A stretch of 64,000 bases of DNA from Macrolepiota albuminosa (taxonomy: Eukaryota; Basidiomycota; Agaricomycetes; Agaricales; Agaricaceae), in assembly GCA_027475525.1 (NCBI GenBank), contig JAMWFC010000116.1:2293826-2357825 (forward strand), read 5' to 3'. Both the position numbers and the translations under genes were made by a program. Each line of letters opens with the position of its first letter. Positions within the stretch are counted from its first letter, which is position 1. Below are positions 1-11,237 of this stretch, piece after piece. The notes under the pieces are model-generated. The model worked only from the letters and a program-made list of their open reading frames with translations, did not search any database and was not told where the DNA came from.

Positions 1-423
1 AATATGTCCAACATGTGGCAGAGAAAAAGGTCCTGACATATGGCCCAAAGTGACCTCATCAGTGAGATAATCTTTGACTACCTTCAGAAAATTATTCCTA
101 AAAGAGTAATTAGAGATTAAAACTGAGCAAGTAAGAGTTGGGAGAGCTCCCAAAGAAAAACCATGTTAGAAGTTGCAAATCAGACAAGAATATAAAGAAA
201 GTAGGTTGTGCTTAGCAATAAAGTGTCTGAAAGCTTCAGTGTTATACAGATGAACAATCCTATTGAAAAGTTCAACATTCTGAGGTGAGAGGTGAGCATT
301 AGGTAGCTAGAAATGAACATAAAGATAAAGGTCTGGATAGTTGAGAATTTTAGGCAAGGGTTTTTGGCAGGCTTCAGGTGCAGAAGTGCCCATTAACAAC
401 ACACAGACATGATTTTGAGCAAG

Positions 424-577
424 AGAATGCTGGGTAGTCTCCTCTACACAGTAAATAGATGTGGAGGGCATCATTTCCATGGCAGTTATCACAGGGTTGA
501 AGAATGCTGGGTAGTCTCCTCTACACAGTAAATAGATGTGGAGGGCATCATTTCCATGGCAGTTATCACAGGGTTGA
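424..577. repeat. 77-bp tandem duplication (424/501)
   Basis: Copies 424-500 and 501-577 are identical and abut. They lie in the decayed minus-strand relic, so the effect on a frame cannot be judged. Confidence 0.95.
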
Positions 578-1073
578 TTGAGATTGAAGATTCTACAAAC
601 TCTTTTGGCAATAACGATCTTATTGCCAGAGAGCCGAGTGTGAGGAGCTTGCCATCAAATGAGGTATTGTTGACTGATGCCCTGTGGCCCAGTTATCTTT
701 CACATAAAAGACACACTGAGGAATTATCCCAAAAAAGAATCAGATTTGACTTTTGAATAGCACACTGTGAAGTAATGTTGACCACATATAAAGATTTTGA
801 GACTTTGTTCTCAAAAAATCTCCTTCAATCCTCAGCCAAGGCCTGATGGGATTGAAGAATAATATCAACATGCAATGTATATTTGAGCCAGTTGAAAACA
901 ACATTAGCCATGAGAATTTCCAAGCAGGCTTCTTGTTCAAATCTGTACCAGAGTCGAGTACAAATTCTCAAAATCTTGAACTTGCTTGAAAAAATTAAGA
1001 TGCATTTCATATTCAATCACATAGTTAGTTGACAAAGTAGGCCCATTAGTTTGGCCTGACACAGTGGATGTCT

Positions 1074-1227
1074 TGCCCAGCAATTTCAGTGCCTCCAGAA
1101 GATTGTGAGAAGCTTCAAGAAAACATAAAGGGCTGAGGCAGAAGTGAGTATGCCCAGCAATTTCAGTGCCTCCAGAAGATTGTGAGAAGCTTCAAGAAAA
1201 CATAAAGGGCTGAGGCAGAAGTGAGTA
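1074..1227. repeat. 77-bp tandem duplication (1074/1151)
   Basis: Copies 1074-1150 and 1151-1227 are identical and abut inside the same minus-strand relic; removing one copy gives a more continuous reading. Confidence 0.95.
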
Positions 1228-2059
1228 TTGTCATTGCCCCATACAAAGATCATCTTGGCTATGTCTAAGAGAAGAACCTTCCCAAGGGTTTGTCGTCAGC
1301 ACAGAAAAGACATATCACCTTGGTATGCATGACTTGATTATTAACTAAATCTATATGATGGTTAGTAAAGAAATGGAGGGGAGGCAGAAAATGATTACAA
1401 ATATTGAGAAGATAAATAGTTGGAATAACGATGTCTCTGGCTTTCCCGAAAGATCGCTCAGTAGGATTGATCATCTCCATACTTCCCAATAGTCGTGCCT
1501 GGATGGAACCATCTAGATCCTTTCCCCTTTCCTTTAAGGCCTGTCATTCATCCTCAGCTTGTCTCTTGAGGTGGACCCAGGAAACGACAATTTCACGTAA
1601 ATGGAAAGGGACCCAGAAGAGAACACAAATCTTCGCTATTGACGAGATCTTGAATCTCATCCTCAGAATAGAAATAAGTAGGCTTAAGGGACGGTCTGAC
1701 ATCCAAATCGGCAGGACGAGGGGATGGAGCAGCCTTAGCATTGACTATTTTAGAGATACTGGTGTTATTATAGTCTTCAATTGTCGCGTTCTTGCGAATT
1801 CGAACCGCAAGTGGTAACTGGAAGCGGCTGATGCCATCAGAGAGATTGATCCTTTGTCAAAGTCGAAATCGTCCGGAATAGGACCCGGGATACCGGCATT
1901 GAGGAGCAGGACGACGTCGGATGGAACGGTGGCTGAAGATTGGGCGCTAGCAGCACCTGATGAGACAGTTTAAGAAGGAGGGTCGACATCAAACGTCGGC
2001 ACAGACGGAGTAAGAAGACGTCGGGCATCTGAATAGCCAGCGATAGTAGATTGGGACAT

Positions 2060-3177
2060 AGGTACAAGCTGAGATGACGACAACTTAATTTGAGTAAAAT
2101 GGAAATTTTTATATCAAGTATGAGGATGAGACGATAATATGTCTCATCCTGCACCCGAGCCCCTAAACTAGATTTGCCCGAGAAGGAAAGTTGGAAAGTA
2201 CCCGCCTTATCTCACGCTGGGCTAGCCGGCAAGGCACATAACCTCAGCTTACAGTAAGTCCTCGATTGCAAAATGACCGTCACACTAAAGGAGCTGTAAC
2301 AAAATATCAAGTTATATTTTATTTTTGGAGACCCCTTCGTTGTGAAGCATTGATTGCAGAGCAAACATAAAGATCTGGAAACTTGAAAGCGCAATGACAA
2401 TACTGTTGTGGACCTGCCTATTGAGCTGTGCTTTACTGTTTTCCTTCCTTCGAAAAAAGCCCACAGTGTCAAAATGCTTCCGGAAGTATGTCTGTCATGG
2501 GAGCAAATTCCATCCTCGCGAGAATTTTCTCAAGTATTGAAAACTACATGCGAAAGAACAAGTACTTAATAGGCAATTTATGGACACCAAACAAAGGACT
2601 AATGAAACAATGTGAACCATGCTCTAGGTGTAATTTAGTACACTTTTTAGATGAGGAAGGTTCTGGTTCTGCGCACATGTGGTATATCTGTGGCAATGCT
2701 CTAGGTGTAATTTAGTACACTTTTTAGATGAGGAAGGTTCTGGTTCTGCGCACATGTGGTATATCTGTGGCATGTGCGTGATTATGCAAGGAATAGTCAT
2801 ATAGGTTCATAAATAGTCTGAAGTCATTCAGTGGCGCTGCCCAAAAGTCCTGATTTTATCCGACATTTATGTCGCACACGCTAGCCGTGATGTATACGTG
2901 TTGTAGATATAACCGCAATGATCATGTGGAAAAATTCATAACGCTAACTTTGTGAAGGAACGTTATCGGACTTGAAAGTTTTGACAAAGTGCTTTCCAAG
3001 TCCGATCACCAAGTTATCAACCATCATCTTGGAATTACATGATATGTAATATTTTCTCGCACGAACTTGCTTAGAGATGTCATTTCGCCGAAATATGTAT
3101 TCCTTTGGCTTGGGTCTCATGGCCTCTATCAAGCAATAGACTCTTGATCTGGTTCTGAAGCCGAACCAGCCGTACTG
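2060..3177. other. gene-free stretch
   Basis: AT-rich DNA between the relic and the dsRNA-binding-domain gene. It holds one 77-bp duplication at 2619. Short open frames are present but none has a recognisable motif or codon pattern. Confidence 0.5.
2619..2772. repeat. 77-bp tandem duplication (2619/2696)
   Basis: Copies 2619-2695 and 2696-2772 are identical and abut, in non-coding DNA. Confidence 0.95.
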
Positions 3178-3720
3178 ATGGTTAATCGGCTTCGAGATGC
3201 GGCTTCAAACATCGGAAATTTCGGTGCGGGAAGTCTTTGGAAAGGTATTAAGGACCGTACATGGGCGGAGACGTCTCTGGCACTTCGGGAAATCTTGGAA
3301 AACTTGAAATGTCTTCACGCCCCGGCGACCCCCGACGTCCCTCAAGCACTATGACTCTTCTGTCTTCAGGAAATTACAGCGGCGCGCTCCACAATTGTAC
3401 AAGTGGTTCTGCCGCCCCTTGCTTCGATTTCTAACCATATCAAGTTAGACATGCAAGAAAGAAAGGAATCGCGCTTATTGAGTTGGGTTGAAATCCCCAT
3501 GACATCGAATCCCACTCAGTGGACGGTTCATTGCAAAAGTTCGTTTGACCTTATGTTGTCAGTAATCAGGATGGCTCACATTTTGCAAGTTAATGGAGAA
3601 ATCAAAGGTACAGGAATAGCCTCGCAGAAGGCGGCCGCTAGGCAGTCCGCGGCTAAGCAGGCTTGTGAGGTTGGTCACTGTCACATTGTAACTTTGCATT
3701 TCAACGACTAGGAAATATAG
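3178..3720 (+). CDS. small protein with a double-stranded RNA-binding domain
   Basis: The readable core gives LLSWVEIPMTSNPTQWTVHC, then KINGEIKGTGIASQKAAARQ and SAAKQACE once a 51-bp intron (3539-3589, branch CTCAC) is removed. This is the beta-beta-alpha half of a dsRBM, including the basic, Ala-rich second helix that contacts dsRNA. An upstream exon starting at ATG 3178 (MVNRLRDAASNIGNFGAG) also looks coding and probably joins through one or two introns; one at about 3397-3444 has a good CTAAC branch site. A last intron (3670-3711) would leave a tiny terminal exon ending at 3720; without it the frame stops at 3711. Small single-dsRBM proteins of this type are common in mushrooms, usually without a known role. 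The domain call is good; the N-terminal structure is uncertain. Confidence 0.6.
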
Positions 3721-4088
3721 GCGATAATGTCGGATTGATCATGAACAAGCCGGCGGAGATTAATGATCTGCTTCTCTATCCTTTGTGCTTTAACTCTGAT
3801 CAATTAATGACGCCACTCTACCTTGTCAGTATCACATCACTGTAACTGCCATGTCCTCGTTTCCCGTGTCGTATGCCTAAGGCATAAGCTTGAAACTTTG
3901 GGAGATTCTGCAACCACAGCAATCTCTTCAATCTCACTCGTTGGAGTTGTGACTCTGCTTATCAACTGTCAAGGAGGCCGCGGACCAGTACTTATTATCC
4001 TAGAAGTTGTGTTATCATAGCGACATAATATCCGAGTGAGCTGAGTCAGAAGTACCTTGTGCTCTGTTCATTTGTTCCCACCACCATA

Positions 4089-6752
4089 ATGCCAGGGTCC
4101 TCTGTTGAGAAACTGGACGCCTTCCTATCGCTGCCGTTGCCATTTGCTACCCCGGCTTCGAAGCGCGATAGCTTCAGGCGCAAGGTCGTGCTTTACCTCG
4201 GTTTTATTCTTTGTGGAATCTATCTGTGGTGTGACTGGAAGGGAACTTTAAGGGACATCTTTGATAAGGGTAGCTTTACACAGCCGCAACTTTGTGTCCA
4301 AACCAATGTCCTTACGCCGGACAGAAATGGAGTGTTGTGGGACTCGTTGAGCTCAACTGTTGGGACCGAAGCGTTCAAGGCAAAGGCAGTCGAATGGATT
4401 AGTGGTGCTGTGAGGGTACCGTAAGTGACACATAGATCATAGATAAGTTCTTTCGACCTTGGATGACGCTGACTGGTCTTTAGAACAGAATCATATGATG
4501 ATATGGGAGAGGTTGGAGAGGATCCCAGGTGGGATGCGTTCGAACCCTTTCACGATTACCTTTCCAAGGCTTTTCCCTTGCTGTGAGGATTTTCCTTGAA
4601 GGATTGAGCCCGTGAACTGATGCCTCGGACAGTCACTCGACCCTCACGCTCCGCAAGGTCAATACATATGGCCTCATTTTCACCTGGGAAGGATCAGACG
4701 TATGGCTTAAACCACTCGTTCTGATGGGCCACCAAGGTATCCTTTCCATCACAATCCCCATCCGAATAACGTGTTTTTGACGTGTTCTATAATTTAGACG
4801 TAGTTCCCGTCAATTCTGAAACTGTAGACAAATGGACACATCCGCCGTACTCTGGTTACTTCGATGGTGTGTAAATGCACAATCATATCATGACTCTGTG
4901 AGTAATTCGGATACAGGTTCAAGGGTCTGGGGTCGAGGAAGTTCTGATGACAAGAGTGGACTTATTGGTGCACTGTTAACTTTCCTTTAATTTAATTAAG
5001 GGTCTGGGGTCGAGGAAGTTCTGATGACAAGAGTGGACTTATTGGTGCACTGTTAACTTTCCTTTAATTTAATTCATGGCGCGTAATTGATTTTCTACCA
5101 ACAGCGCAAGCGTGGAGACGCTCATTCAGAGTGGATTCAAGCCGACGCGCACCTTGGTGCTCTCTTTGGCTTTGATGAAGAGATTAGCGGATATCGGGTA
5201 CGGGAGTTGATACTTTCGTGGACCTCAAATGCTCACCAGCCTTCAACTTTTCAGGGGGCCAGCAAACTCGCTCAGGCACTCCTTGAGATCTACGGCGAAG
5301 ATGGTGTTGCTTTCCTTGTGGATGAAGGCGGTATGTCGGCATTACAATAGGAGATATCGCAACAGTGCTTCACACATTTTCTTCCAGGAGGTTTCACTAA
5401 AGAGAACGGTATCGTGATTGCTACGCCTGGTATCGCTGAGAAAGGATATTTGGATGTCCGTGTTGAAGTCACCGCGCCTGGTGGGCATTCGAGTGTACCA
5501 CCGAAGCATACTGTGGGTCCTGTTTCTTCTGTTAAACTGTCTTGACCGGAAAGGTCTCTTTCTTTCTTTCAGAGTATTGGAATGCTTGCCGCATTTCTGG
5601 TAGAGTACGAAAGAAAGCCGTACAAAGCGAAATTGGTCTGAAGTTTCAGAGTATTGGAATGCTTGCCGCATTTCTGGTAGAGTACGAAAGAAAGCCGTAC
5701 AAAGCGAAATTGGTCTGAAGTTTCGAACCTCCGTTTTTGCCCTTTTCTGATTTGGCGTTGAAACTTGCAGACGAGACAGAATCCCCTCTATAGGATGCTC
5801 CAATGCGTTGCTCAGCATTCAAAGAGTTGAACGAGGACTACCGCACAGTTATAAAACGCGCAGCTACTTCAGACAAGTATTTAGGACTCCTTGAGAAGGA
5901 GGTTCTTAAGAACAATGTATATGCAAGCCTGGTTGGCACAACACAGGCAGTCGACATAATCGAGGGTGGTGTGAAGGCCAACGCACTACCAGAAAGAGCG
6001 TCGGCTGTCGTTAATCATCGTATCTCTACTATAAGGTCAGTGCTTTTGAGCCTTGCACAAATTGGCCTTCGAGCTGATGACAGATAGCTCGGTTGACGAA
6101 GTCCAAGCTCATGACACTGAGATTCTCTCACGACTTGCAAAAGAATTCAATCTTTCCTACACTGCTTTTGACAAAGAGTTTTCTATAGAGAATGCACCTT
6201 CCGCTGGAAAACTGACACTCAGTGACGCTTTTGGTACCGCTTTGGAACCTGCACCTGTTACCTCCACGTCTCACCTTCCGCTGGAAAACTGACACTCAGT
6301 GACGCTTTTGGTACCGCTTTGGAACCTGCACCTGTTACCTCCACGTCTCGGATGCCGTCCCTTGGTATCTTCTCTCGGGAACCATTAAAGCGACGTACAA
6401 CTCCCACCGCTCCCTACAGGTGCGAACGAAATATTGTGAGCCCTGGTATGCCTTCCGGGAATACTGGTGAGTTTTATCATCATAATTTGGACGATTAATT
6501 GTTTTTCCGACACAGATACTCGTCATTACTGGAATTTACGAAACATATTTCCGTTACAACACCATAATTCTGGAACGGAAACAAACAGATTGAGCGGTGG
6601 CGTACACGCTGTGAACGAGCGTGCGTATCTTTACTTCTATCCCCTAGTGTGATATATTAATTCTGCTAGACATCGAGATTGATAAGTTTGTGGAAATCAT
6701 TCGTTTCTTCATCACTCTCATCCTCAACACTGACGAAGCTGCAAATTTGTGA
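4089..6752 (+). CDS. CPS1: vacuolar carboxypeptidase S-type peptidase (M20 family), frame-broken in this record
   Basis: About 13 exons match a carboxypeptidase S, a zinc exopeptidase of the vacuole. A membrane anchor near residues 30-50 (VVLYLGFILCGIYL) is followed by M20 motifs in order: MGHQDVVPV, GRGSSDDKSG, VDEGG, GHSSVPP, VGTTQAVDIIEGGVKANALP and a C-terminal FFITLILNTDEAANL. Exon 1 is 4089-4420 and the last exon 6670-6752. The frame is broken at about 5166, 5821, 6084, 6348, 6415, 6431 and again near 6535-6550; each break is consistent with a missing base. Three 77-bp duplications lie in the gene (4921, 5567, 6195), one of which repeats a complete exon. All metal-binding motifs are intact, so I favour sequence error over a true pseudogene, though decay of one allele is possible. 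Confidence 0.85.
4921..5074. repeat. 77-bp tandem duplication (4921/4998)
   Basis: Duplicates the end of the GRGSSDDKSG exon and the first part of the following intron of the carboxypeptidase S gene. Confidence 0.97.
5567..5720. repeat. 77-bp tandem duplication (5567/5644)
   Basis: Duplicates a whole 63-nt exon (SIGMLAAFLVEYERKPYKAK) with its splice acceptor and donor in the carboxypeptidase S gene. If real it would add an extra in-frame exon. Confidence 0.97.
6195..6348. repeat. 77-bp tandem duplication (6195/6272)
   Basis: Lies inside an exon. After removing one copy the reading (TALEPAPVTSTS) needs one extra base at 6348/6349 to continue as DAVPWYLLSGTIKATYN. Confidence 0.97.
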
Positions 6753-6909
6753 TTCAGTGTAATAAAATACAATCTATCTTAGGAGATAAGAGACACGGAG
6801 GTAGATAGCAGAATTGTAACATTGTAACATAGTGTAAATAACAATTGATGGTGAAATACTGTGGTTTGATTAGTATATTGAGTAGTGTGTCTGAATAATG
6901 GTGAAATTT

Positions 6910-7653
6910 CTAGGCTTGCGATAGGCAGGATGAATGATTCTCTGTATGCCATACTGACACACATTCCGCATTTGGGCAACATCCAAGCATGTCTGCGACA
7001 AATGCATCACTTGCTCCATAGATAAAGAGTTTCTTTACGTGGCATAGGGAATAGGCTTCACCCTCTGTTTCCTCTAATGGCGGGCGATCTTGCCTTTGAT
7101 GCGTTACCCGGAGAGCATTGCCTAGTGATAGCGTGTTGCTGTCGGAGAACGAAATCTCAAGGTTCGTCACCTGCTCCGGGAAACAAGCCAGTCGCCAACA
7201 ATCAAAGATATCGTCGAAACCCATGTTTTCGTACTCGATGCGCAGAGTGCGGAGGTTTGGGACATCCATGATCCCATCGAGGAAATAAAGGAGGTTCGAT
7301 AGGGTCTCTCCCATAGGATTCTCCTGATACCCGTCATCTTCCTTGCGAGTGCCGCCGTTGGCAATGGTCGAAGGTATTTTGACAGTGATGGATTGACATG
7401 TTATATGAGGCCGTGATTGACCGTCTTGTTGTAGAGGATAGCCAGCCAAGGCTGCCATGTACTTTGAAAGGTAGGATGAGCAGGGGATATGTACGTCGCG
7501 GAGAGAGATGCGGGTAAAGAGTGCCTTCCAGGTAGAGTCTACCAGCAGGAAAGAGGTCATGAGGTGGATTCGGTCATCATTGGACAAGGAGGATGTCCAT
7601 GCTTCTGAGATAATCTTTTCGAGCAATTCAGTAGGCAGCAGAGGAGTGTGCAT
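6910..7653 (-). CDS. F-box-like protein of the mushroom type
   Basis: A single-exon frame of 247 codons. The N-terminus, TPLLPTELLEKIISEAW, has the proline/leucine pattern of an F-box, the Skp1-binding helix set used in SCF ubiquitin ligases. It is followed by VDSTWKALFTRISLRDVHIP, the usual F-box to beta-strand transition in these proteins, and by weak leucine-rich repeats (NLRTLRIEYENM, VTNLEISF, VKKLFIYG). It is shorter than most relatives (350-600 aa), so it may be a short family member or cut at the C-terminus. It sits tail-to-tail with the carboxypeptidase gene. Substrate unknown. These families are large and variable in Agaricomycetes. Confidence 0.75.
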   Translation of the reverse strand: MHTPLLPTELLEKIISEAWTSSLSNDDRIHLMTSFLLVDSTWKALFTRISLRDVHIPCSSYLSKYMAALAGYPLQQDGQSRPHITCQSITVKIPSTIANGGTRKEDDGYQENPMGETLSNLLYFLDGIMDVPNLRTLRIEYENMGFDDIFDCWRLACFPEQVTNLEISFSDSNTLSLGNALRVTHQRQDRPPLEETEGEAYSLCHVKKLFIYGASDAFVADMLGCCPNAECVSVWHTENHSSCLSQA

Positions 7654-7663
7654 GGTGGTGGAT

Positions 7664-7697
7664 ACTTAGGCTTGATAAACACTTAGGCTTGATAAAC
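7664..7697. repeat. 17-bp tandem duplication
   Basis: Two adjacent copies of a 17-bp unit just upstream of the F-box-like gene start. The unit differs from the 77-bp series, so it is probably a natural microduplication. Confidence 0.8.
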
Positions 7698-8043
7698 ATA
7701 CGAATTTATACGGACGACAAATAGGACTGTGAGACAGCCGGAACTTGGTGAGACCAGGCTAGGAGGGGCATGAGTGGGTCATGAGCGTCAGTGGGTCATG
7801 TTTCAGTTCCTCAGAGGGGTCAGCGAAGGGGACACCCTATCAGATGCCATTTTTGGAACGCGTTCTGTTTGCACTTGTACCTTCCCACCTCAAGCCACTA
7901 TGCCTCGAGGAATTCCCAATGCCAGAAGGGACGATACTGGCTTTCGCTACACAACTTTCCATGTACCCCTCGTGTATGTCAAGTCATCCTTCTCATTAAA
8001 AGTCTGAATTCATACACTGCATGGCAGTGCGAATCCGAAGCAT
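7698..8043. other. divergent promoter region, F-box-like gene and ARP8
   Basis: About 350 bp between two head-to-head genes. Overlapping open frames on the plus strand here look like chance; no clear TATA or other named site. Confidence 0.4.
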
Positions 8044-10726
8044 ATGAGTACAACCTACCTCAAGTCAGAATCGCAGACTCTTTGGGCAAGAAATGCCAAG
8101 AACAAGGCAGCTGAGGAAAATCTGCCTACTGAGTCAAGGTCAGCGGCATATCGCTGCCCAACGTGGCTGAGTGTAAGATATGACCTCTGTGTTAGCACAG
8201 GCGCGGCTCTCAAGTGATCGTAATACACCCCGGTTCGCGCTCCATGCTCATTGGGAAAGCATCAGATGTATCTCCCACGTCAGTGCCCAACGTTGTCGCT
8301 CGAAAGTGCAAACACTCTGTCCCCGAATTCGTCAGAGTACAGGGAATTACGCGGCCTCGTAAACAGAACTGCGGTACAGGCGAAGAACTCGCAGAAAAGG
8401 ACCCAGTAAGCTATTTATTCTCCTAGTACATTGCATCATTGCAATGCGGTTCATAGTTCGACGAGAAGATTTCAGCTATTAGCGTCTCTTTACGCGATAG
8501 AATGAAGTTCTATAAACTACGCGTAACACAGAATGCGACTACGATCGCTTCGACTTTCAATGAACAATTCAAGCCAGAAATAATTGCAGAATATAATGAT
8601 CCATTCCGCGTCGAATGGACAGAAAAGGTGTCTGACGAAGATGTGTACTTTGGTGAAAAAGTGAGCAATTCAAGGGCAAGGTTATCGACTCAATATTACT
8701 ACGCCTAACAGGCTCTGCGGTTAGCTGACCCACATAAAGCTGGGTACGCGTTACGGTATCCGATCTATGCCGCAAACTTCAACCTGCGTGACTACCATTC
8801 TGTTCAAGTCGTCTTGAGTGATCTGGAATTGATCATACGGTCAACTTTGAAAGAGAAGTTGCACGTGGATTCAAAGGATTACAAAGTGTGTAGATGGCGT
8901 TGATATTCTTCCTGCCTGACGTGACATTATTTAAGGATTATTCTGTGGTACTTGTAATCCCTGACAATTATGACCGAACATATGTTCGAGAATTTGTTAA
9001 TATGTTGCTCGTAACTATGGGTTTCAAGCAGATTTGTGCCCAACAGGTGAGAGAACATATGTTCGAGAATTTGTTAATATGTTGCTCGTAACTATGGGTT
9101 TCAAGCAGATTTGTGCCCAACAGGTGAGAGTTGACTTTCTCAGTTCATTTGGTAGATATAATCGTTTTATATAGGAGTCATTAGCAGCAGCCTATGGAGC
9201 TGGCATTTCAAATGCATGTGTCGTCAATATTGGCGCTACCACAACAACTGTTGCCTGTGTTGACGAGGGTATGGTGTTGGCTGACACAAGGTATGACTTG
9301 ATTTGTTATACTATCATTCGTTAAAACTCAACAATACAGGATGTCCCTAAATATCGGAGGCGACGATATTACTGAATTTTTGTATGTTCTTTTAAAAAGG
9401 ATTAACTTTCCCTATCGAGACTTGGACCTCAATTTCTCCTATGACTGGAAGGTCATGGAAGACCTTAAAAGTCGTTTGTGTACCCTCTCAGAGGTGAGTT
9501 AGTTTTGGTCCAATATGGTCAATTTGATTGGACTCCTCCAGGCTGATGTTGCTCTTAACCTGTATGATTTCGTTGTGAGACGGCCGGACCGTCCTACTGA
9601 GAAATATGGTCTGCGTGCTTACGACGAGATTATTCTCGCTCCAATGGCACGTTTTTTTAAGACCGTGAACAGGGATGTCATGCTAATAGTGAATATTTCA
9701 GTGTTTGTTTGAGCCCCGAGTTATTGAATTCGACAAGAAGCGGTTGGGTTTCAGCTACCCCTCTTCCAAAAATGTCACTGAAGAGATTGTTGATCACCAA
9801 ACCGACCGTGTCGTAAGTTCACTCACGATTGTGGTGAATGCTTCTTTTGTATAAGCTTTGGCCACAGACAAATGCTATGATGATATCGACACAACACCTT
9901 ATGCCTGCAACCATTCCTCCAGACTCTCCAACCAACCAAAATCAGGGTGCAGGAAATACCTCTCTTCCTGGTAATGTCCATGACACGACCGACATATCGA
10001 GCCGTATGAACTGATAAACTTCTAGGCACTAACACACCTGTGGAGCCTGATCCACAGGCCATTGTAGTAGATGAACCAGAAACAGTGCCGATGGTTACAG
10101 TTAATGGGACAGACGTTGATGGTCAAGACGAAAGCAAAATGCCGCCTTCAAATCGAACCCCAACTGCCGAGGCGGGCACGAATAACGCAGGACCGAATCA
10201 GATTTCACAATCACCTGCTGGTGAATCCTCAATCGACATCATTTTCGAGGCAAGTAAACTACCCTTAGACGTCGCAATCTTCAACAGCGCACGTGCCGCG
10301 GGGGGTGACGAGAAAATCCGCAAATACCTGCAGGCGGTCCTAGTCATTGGTGGCGTGGCTCATACTCCGGGTATGGGGCACGCTCTCGAAAGTAGGTTCG
10401 TGCCGTAATTCTATGCATGCTTCGCGGGAGTGAGGTTGGTGATCAACTTATTTTCTCGTCGCAGGCTTCAGGCGATCGCGACGCCGTTAGTGCCAAACAT
10501 GGAAAAGGTTCAGATCATTCCTCCCCCGAAGGAGGTAGACCCAGTCGTGTTAGCATGGAAGGGGGCCGGGGTTCTTGGGAAAATGGATGGTGTATCTGAC
10601 CTCTGGGTGACCCAGGCGGATTGGGTAGGTCTATTTTTTTTTTGCCTCGGCTCTTACGGTCATTAATCTCGACCCTAGGATATCTTGGGTATGCGTGCCC
10701 TGAAGGAACGTTGTTTCTATCTGTAA
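8044..10726 (+). CDS. ARP8: actin-related protein 8, INO80 chromatin-remodelling subunit
   Basis: Thirteen exons, most joined by about 50-bp introns. The order of motifs fits Arp8: VIVIHPGSRSMLIGKASD and VPNVVARK at the N-terminus, DYSVVLVIPDNYDRTYVREF, ESLAAAYGAGISNACVVNIG (actin-fold nucleotide region), LNIGGDDITEFLYVLLKRIN, an acidic/Asn-rich insertion in the 9.9-10.2 kb exons, and the C-terminal GAGVLGKMDGVSDLWVTQ then DILGMRALKERCFYL. Arp8 binds nucleosomes and couples actin and Arp4 to the INO80 ATPase in the nucleus. The start at 8044 (MSTTYLKSESQTLW) is the first ATG of the exon that splices in frame at 8139/8201. Around 9702-9712 the acceptor side reads TGTTTGTTTGAG; the extra TTTG breaks the frame unless one copy is an error. 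A 77-bp duplication covers the end of exon 5. Confidence 0.93.
8976..9129. repeat. 77-bp tandem duplication (8976/9053)
   Basis: Duplicates the 3' part of ARP8 exon 5 with its splice donor. Using the first donor and the next acceptor (exon at 9175) skips the second copy without harm. Confidence 0.97.
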
Positions 10727-11237
10727 GGACTAGATTTGGTATGGTGGGATGTAGAATTTTACTGGCGCTAGAAGACTTTCTGGTGATTGGCTTCTTCGCG
10801 GCTTGACACGCGCCCAGAGATGTAACGTAGTGCTGCTGGTAATAAGCATATCGATCTATAAGTACAAGTAAAATGAAATGGCGCAAAAGAATGAAACCAG
10901 AAGTGATAGGAATGAATATAGCAATGTGCACAGTGTTGGAGTGATGGATGATATGTATTGATGATCGAGTGTGTCTATGGACCATAAGGGTAGGTCACCT
11001 ACAGATTCACATGCGCGGATGTTACCAGATGGTGGCATGCATACAATGAACCGCGGGAAGGGATTGGATCGAACATGACAGAGATTAAGGCGCAGATTGT
11101 AATATATGAGATAAGTATACGCAAGGAATGATTATGATGATCGATTGTCCTTGAAATGCAGATAAAGATGGAGTAAGTGTCATGAAATCTCGATCGAGGA
11201 ACCGAGGGCGTAGATGGTGGTACATTCGCGTCGATGC
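10727..11237. other. convergent 3' region of ARP8 and the RING gene
   Basis: About 510 bp between two stop codons. Open frames here run antisense to ARP8 or are AT-rich and repetitive; nothing supportable. Confidence 0.5.

Larger units (their letters stand above)
1..2059 (-). pseudogene. decayed coding relic, probably transposon-associated
   Basis: Read on the minus strand from an ATG at 2059 (start MSQSTIAGYSDARR), protein-like sequence continues in pieces to the left window edge. Blocks such as LRFEFARTRQLKTI, NPTERSFGKARDIVIPTIYL, HIDLVNNQVMHTKVI and YCVEETTQHSL follow one another in the same direction but are interrupted by stops and frame changes. I do not recognise a named domain. The style (low-complexity start, decayed frame, gene-poor surroundings) suggests a multicopy element-type gene, but that is inference. 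Two 77-bp duplications at 424 and 1074 break it further, so part of the damage may be an assembly artefact. The left end is cut by the window. Confidence 0.4.

Noticed and set aside
2944..3132. 62-codon minus frame with basic residues
   Set aside because: No motif; lies in gene-poor DNA just upstream of the dsRNA-binding-domain gene on the other strand.
5567..5720. True tandem exon duplication in the carboxypeptidase S gene
   Set aside because: The unit is again 77 bp with ends unrelated to the exon borders, like all the others.
10515..10985. 156-codon minus-strand frame over the ARP8 3' end
   Set aside because: Antisense to the conserved ARP8 C-terminus; a shadow frame.
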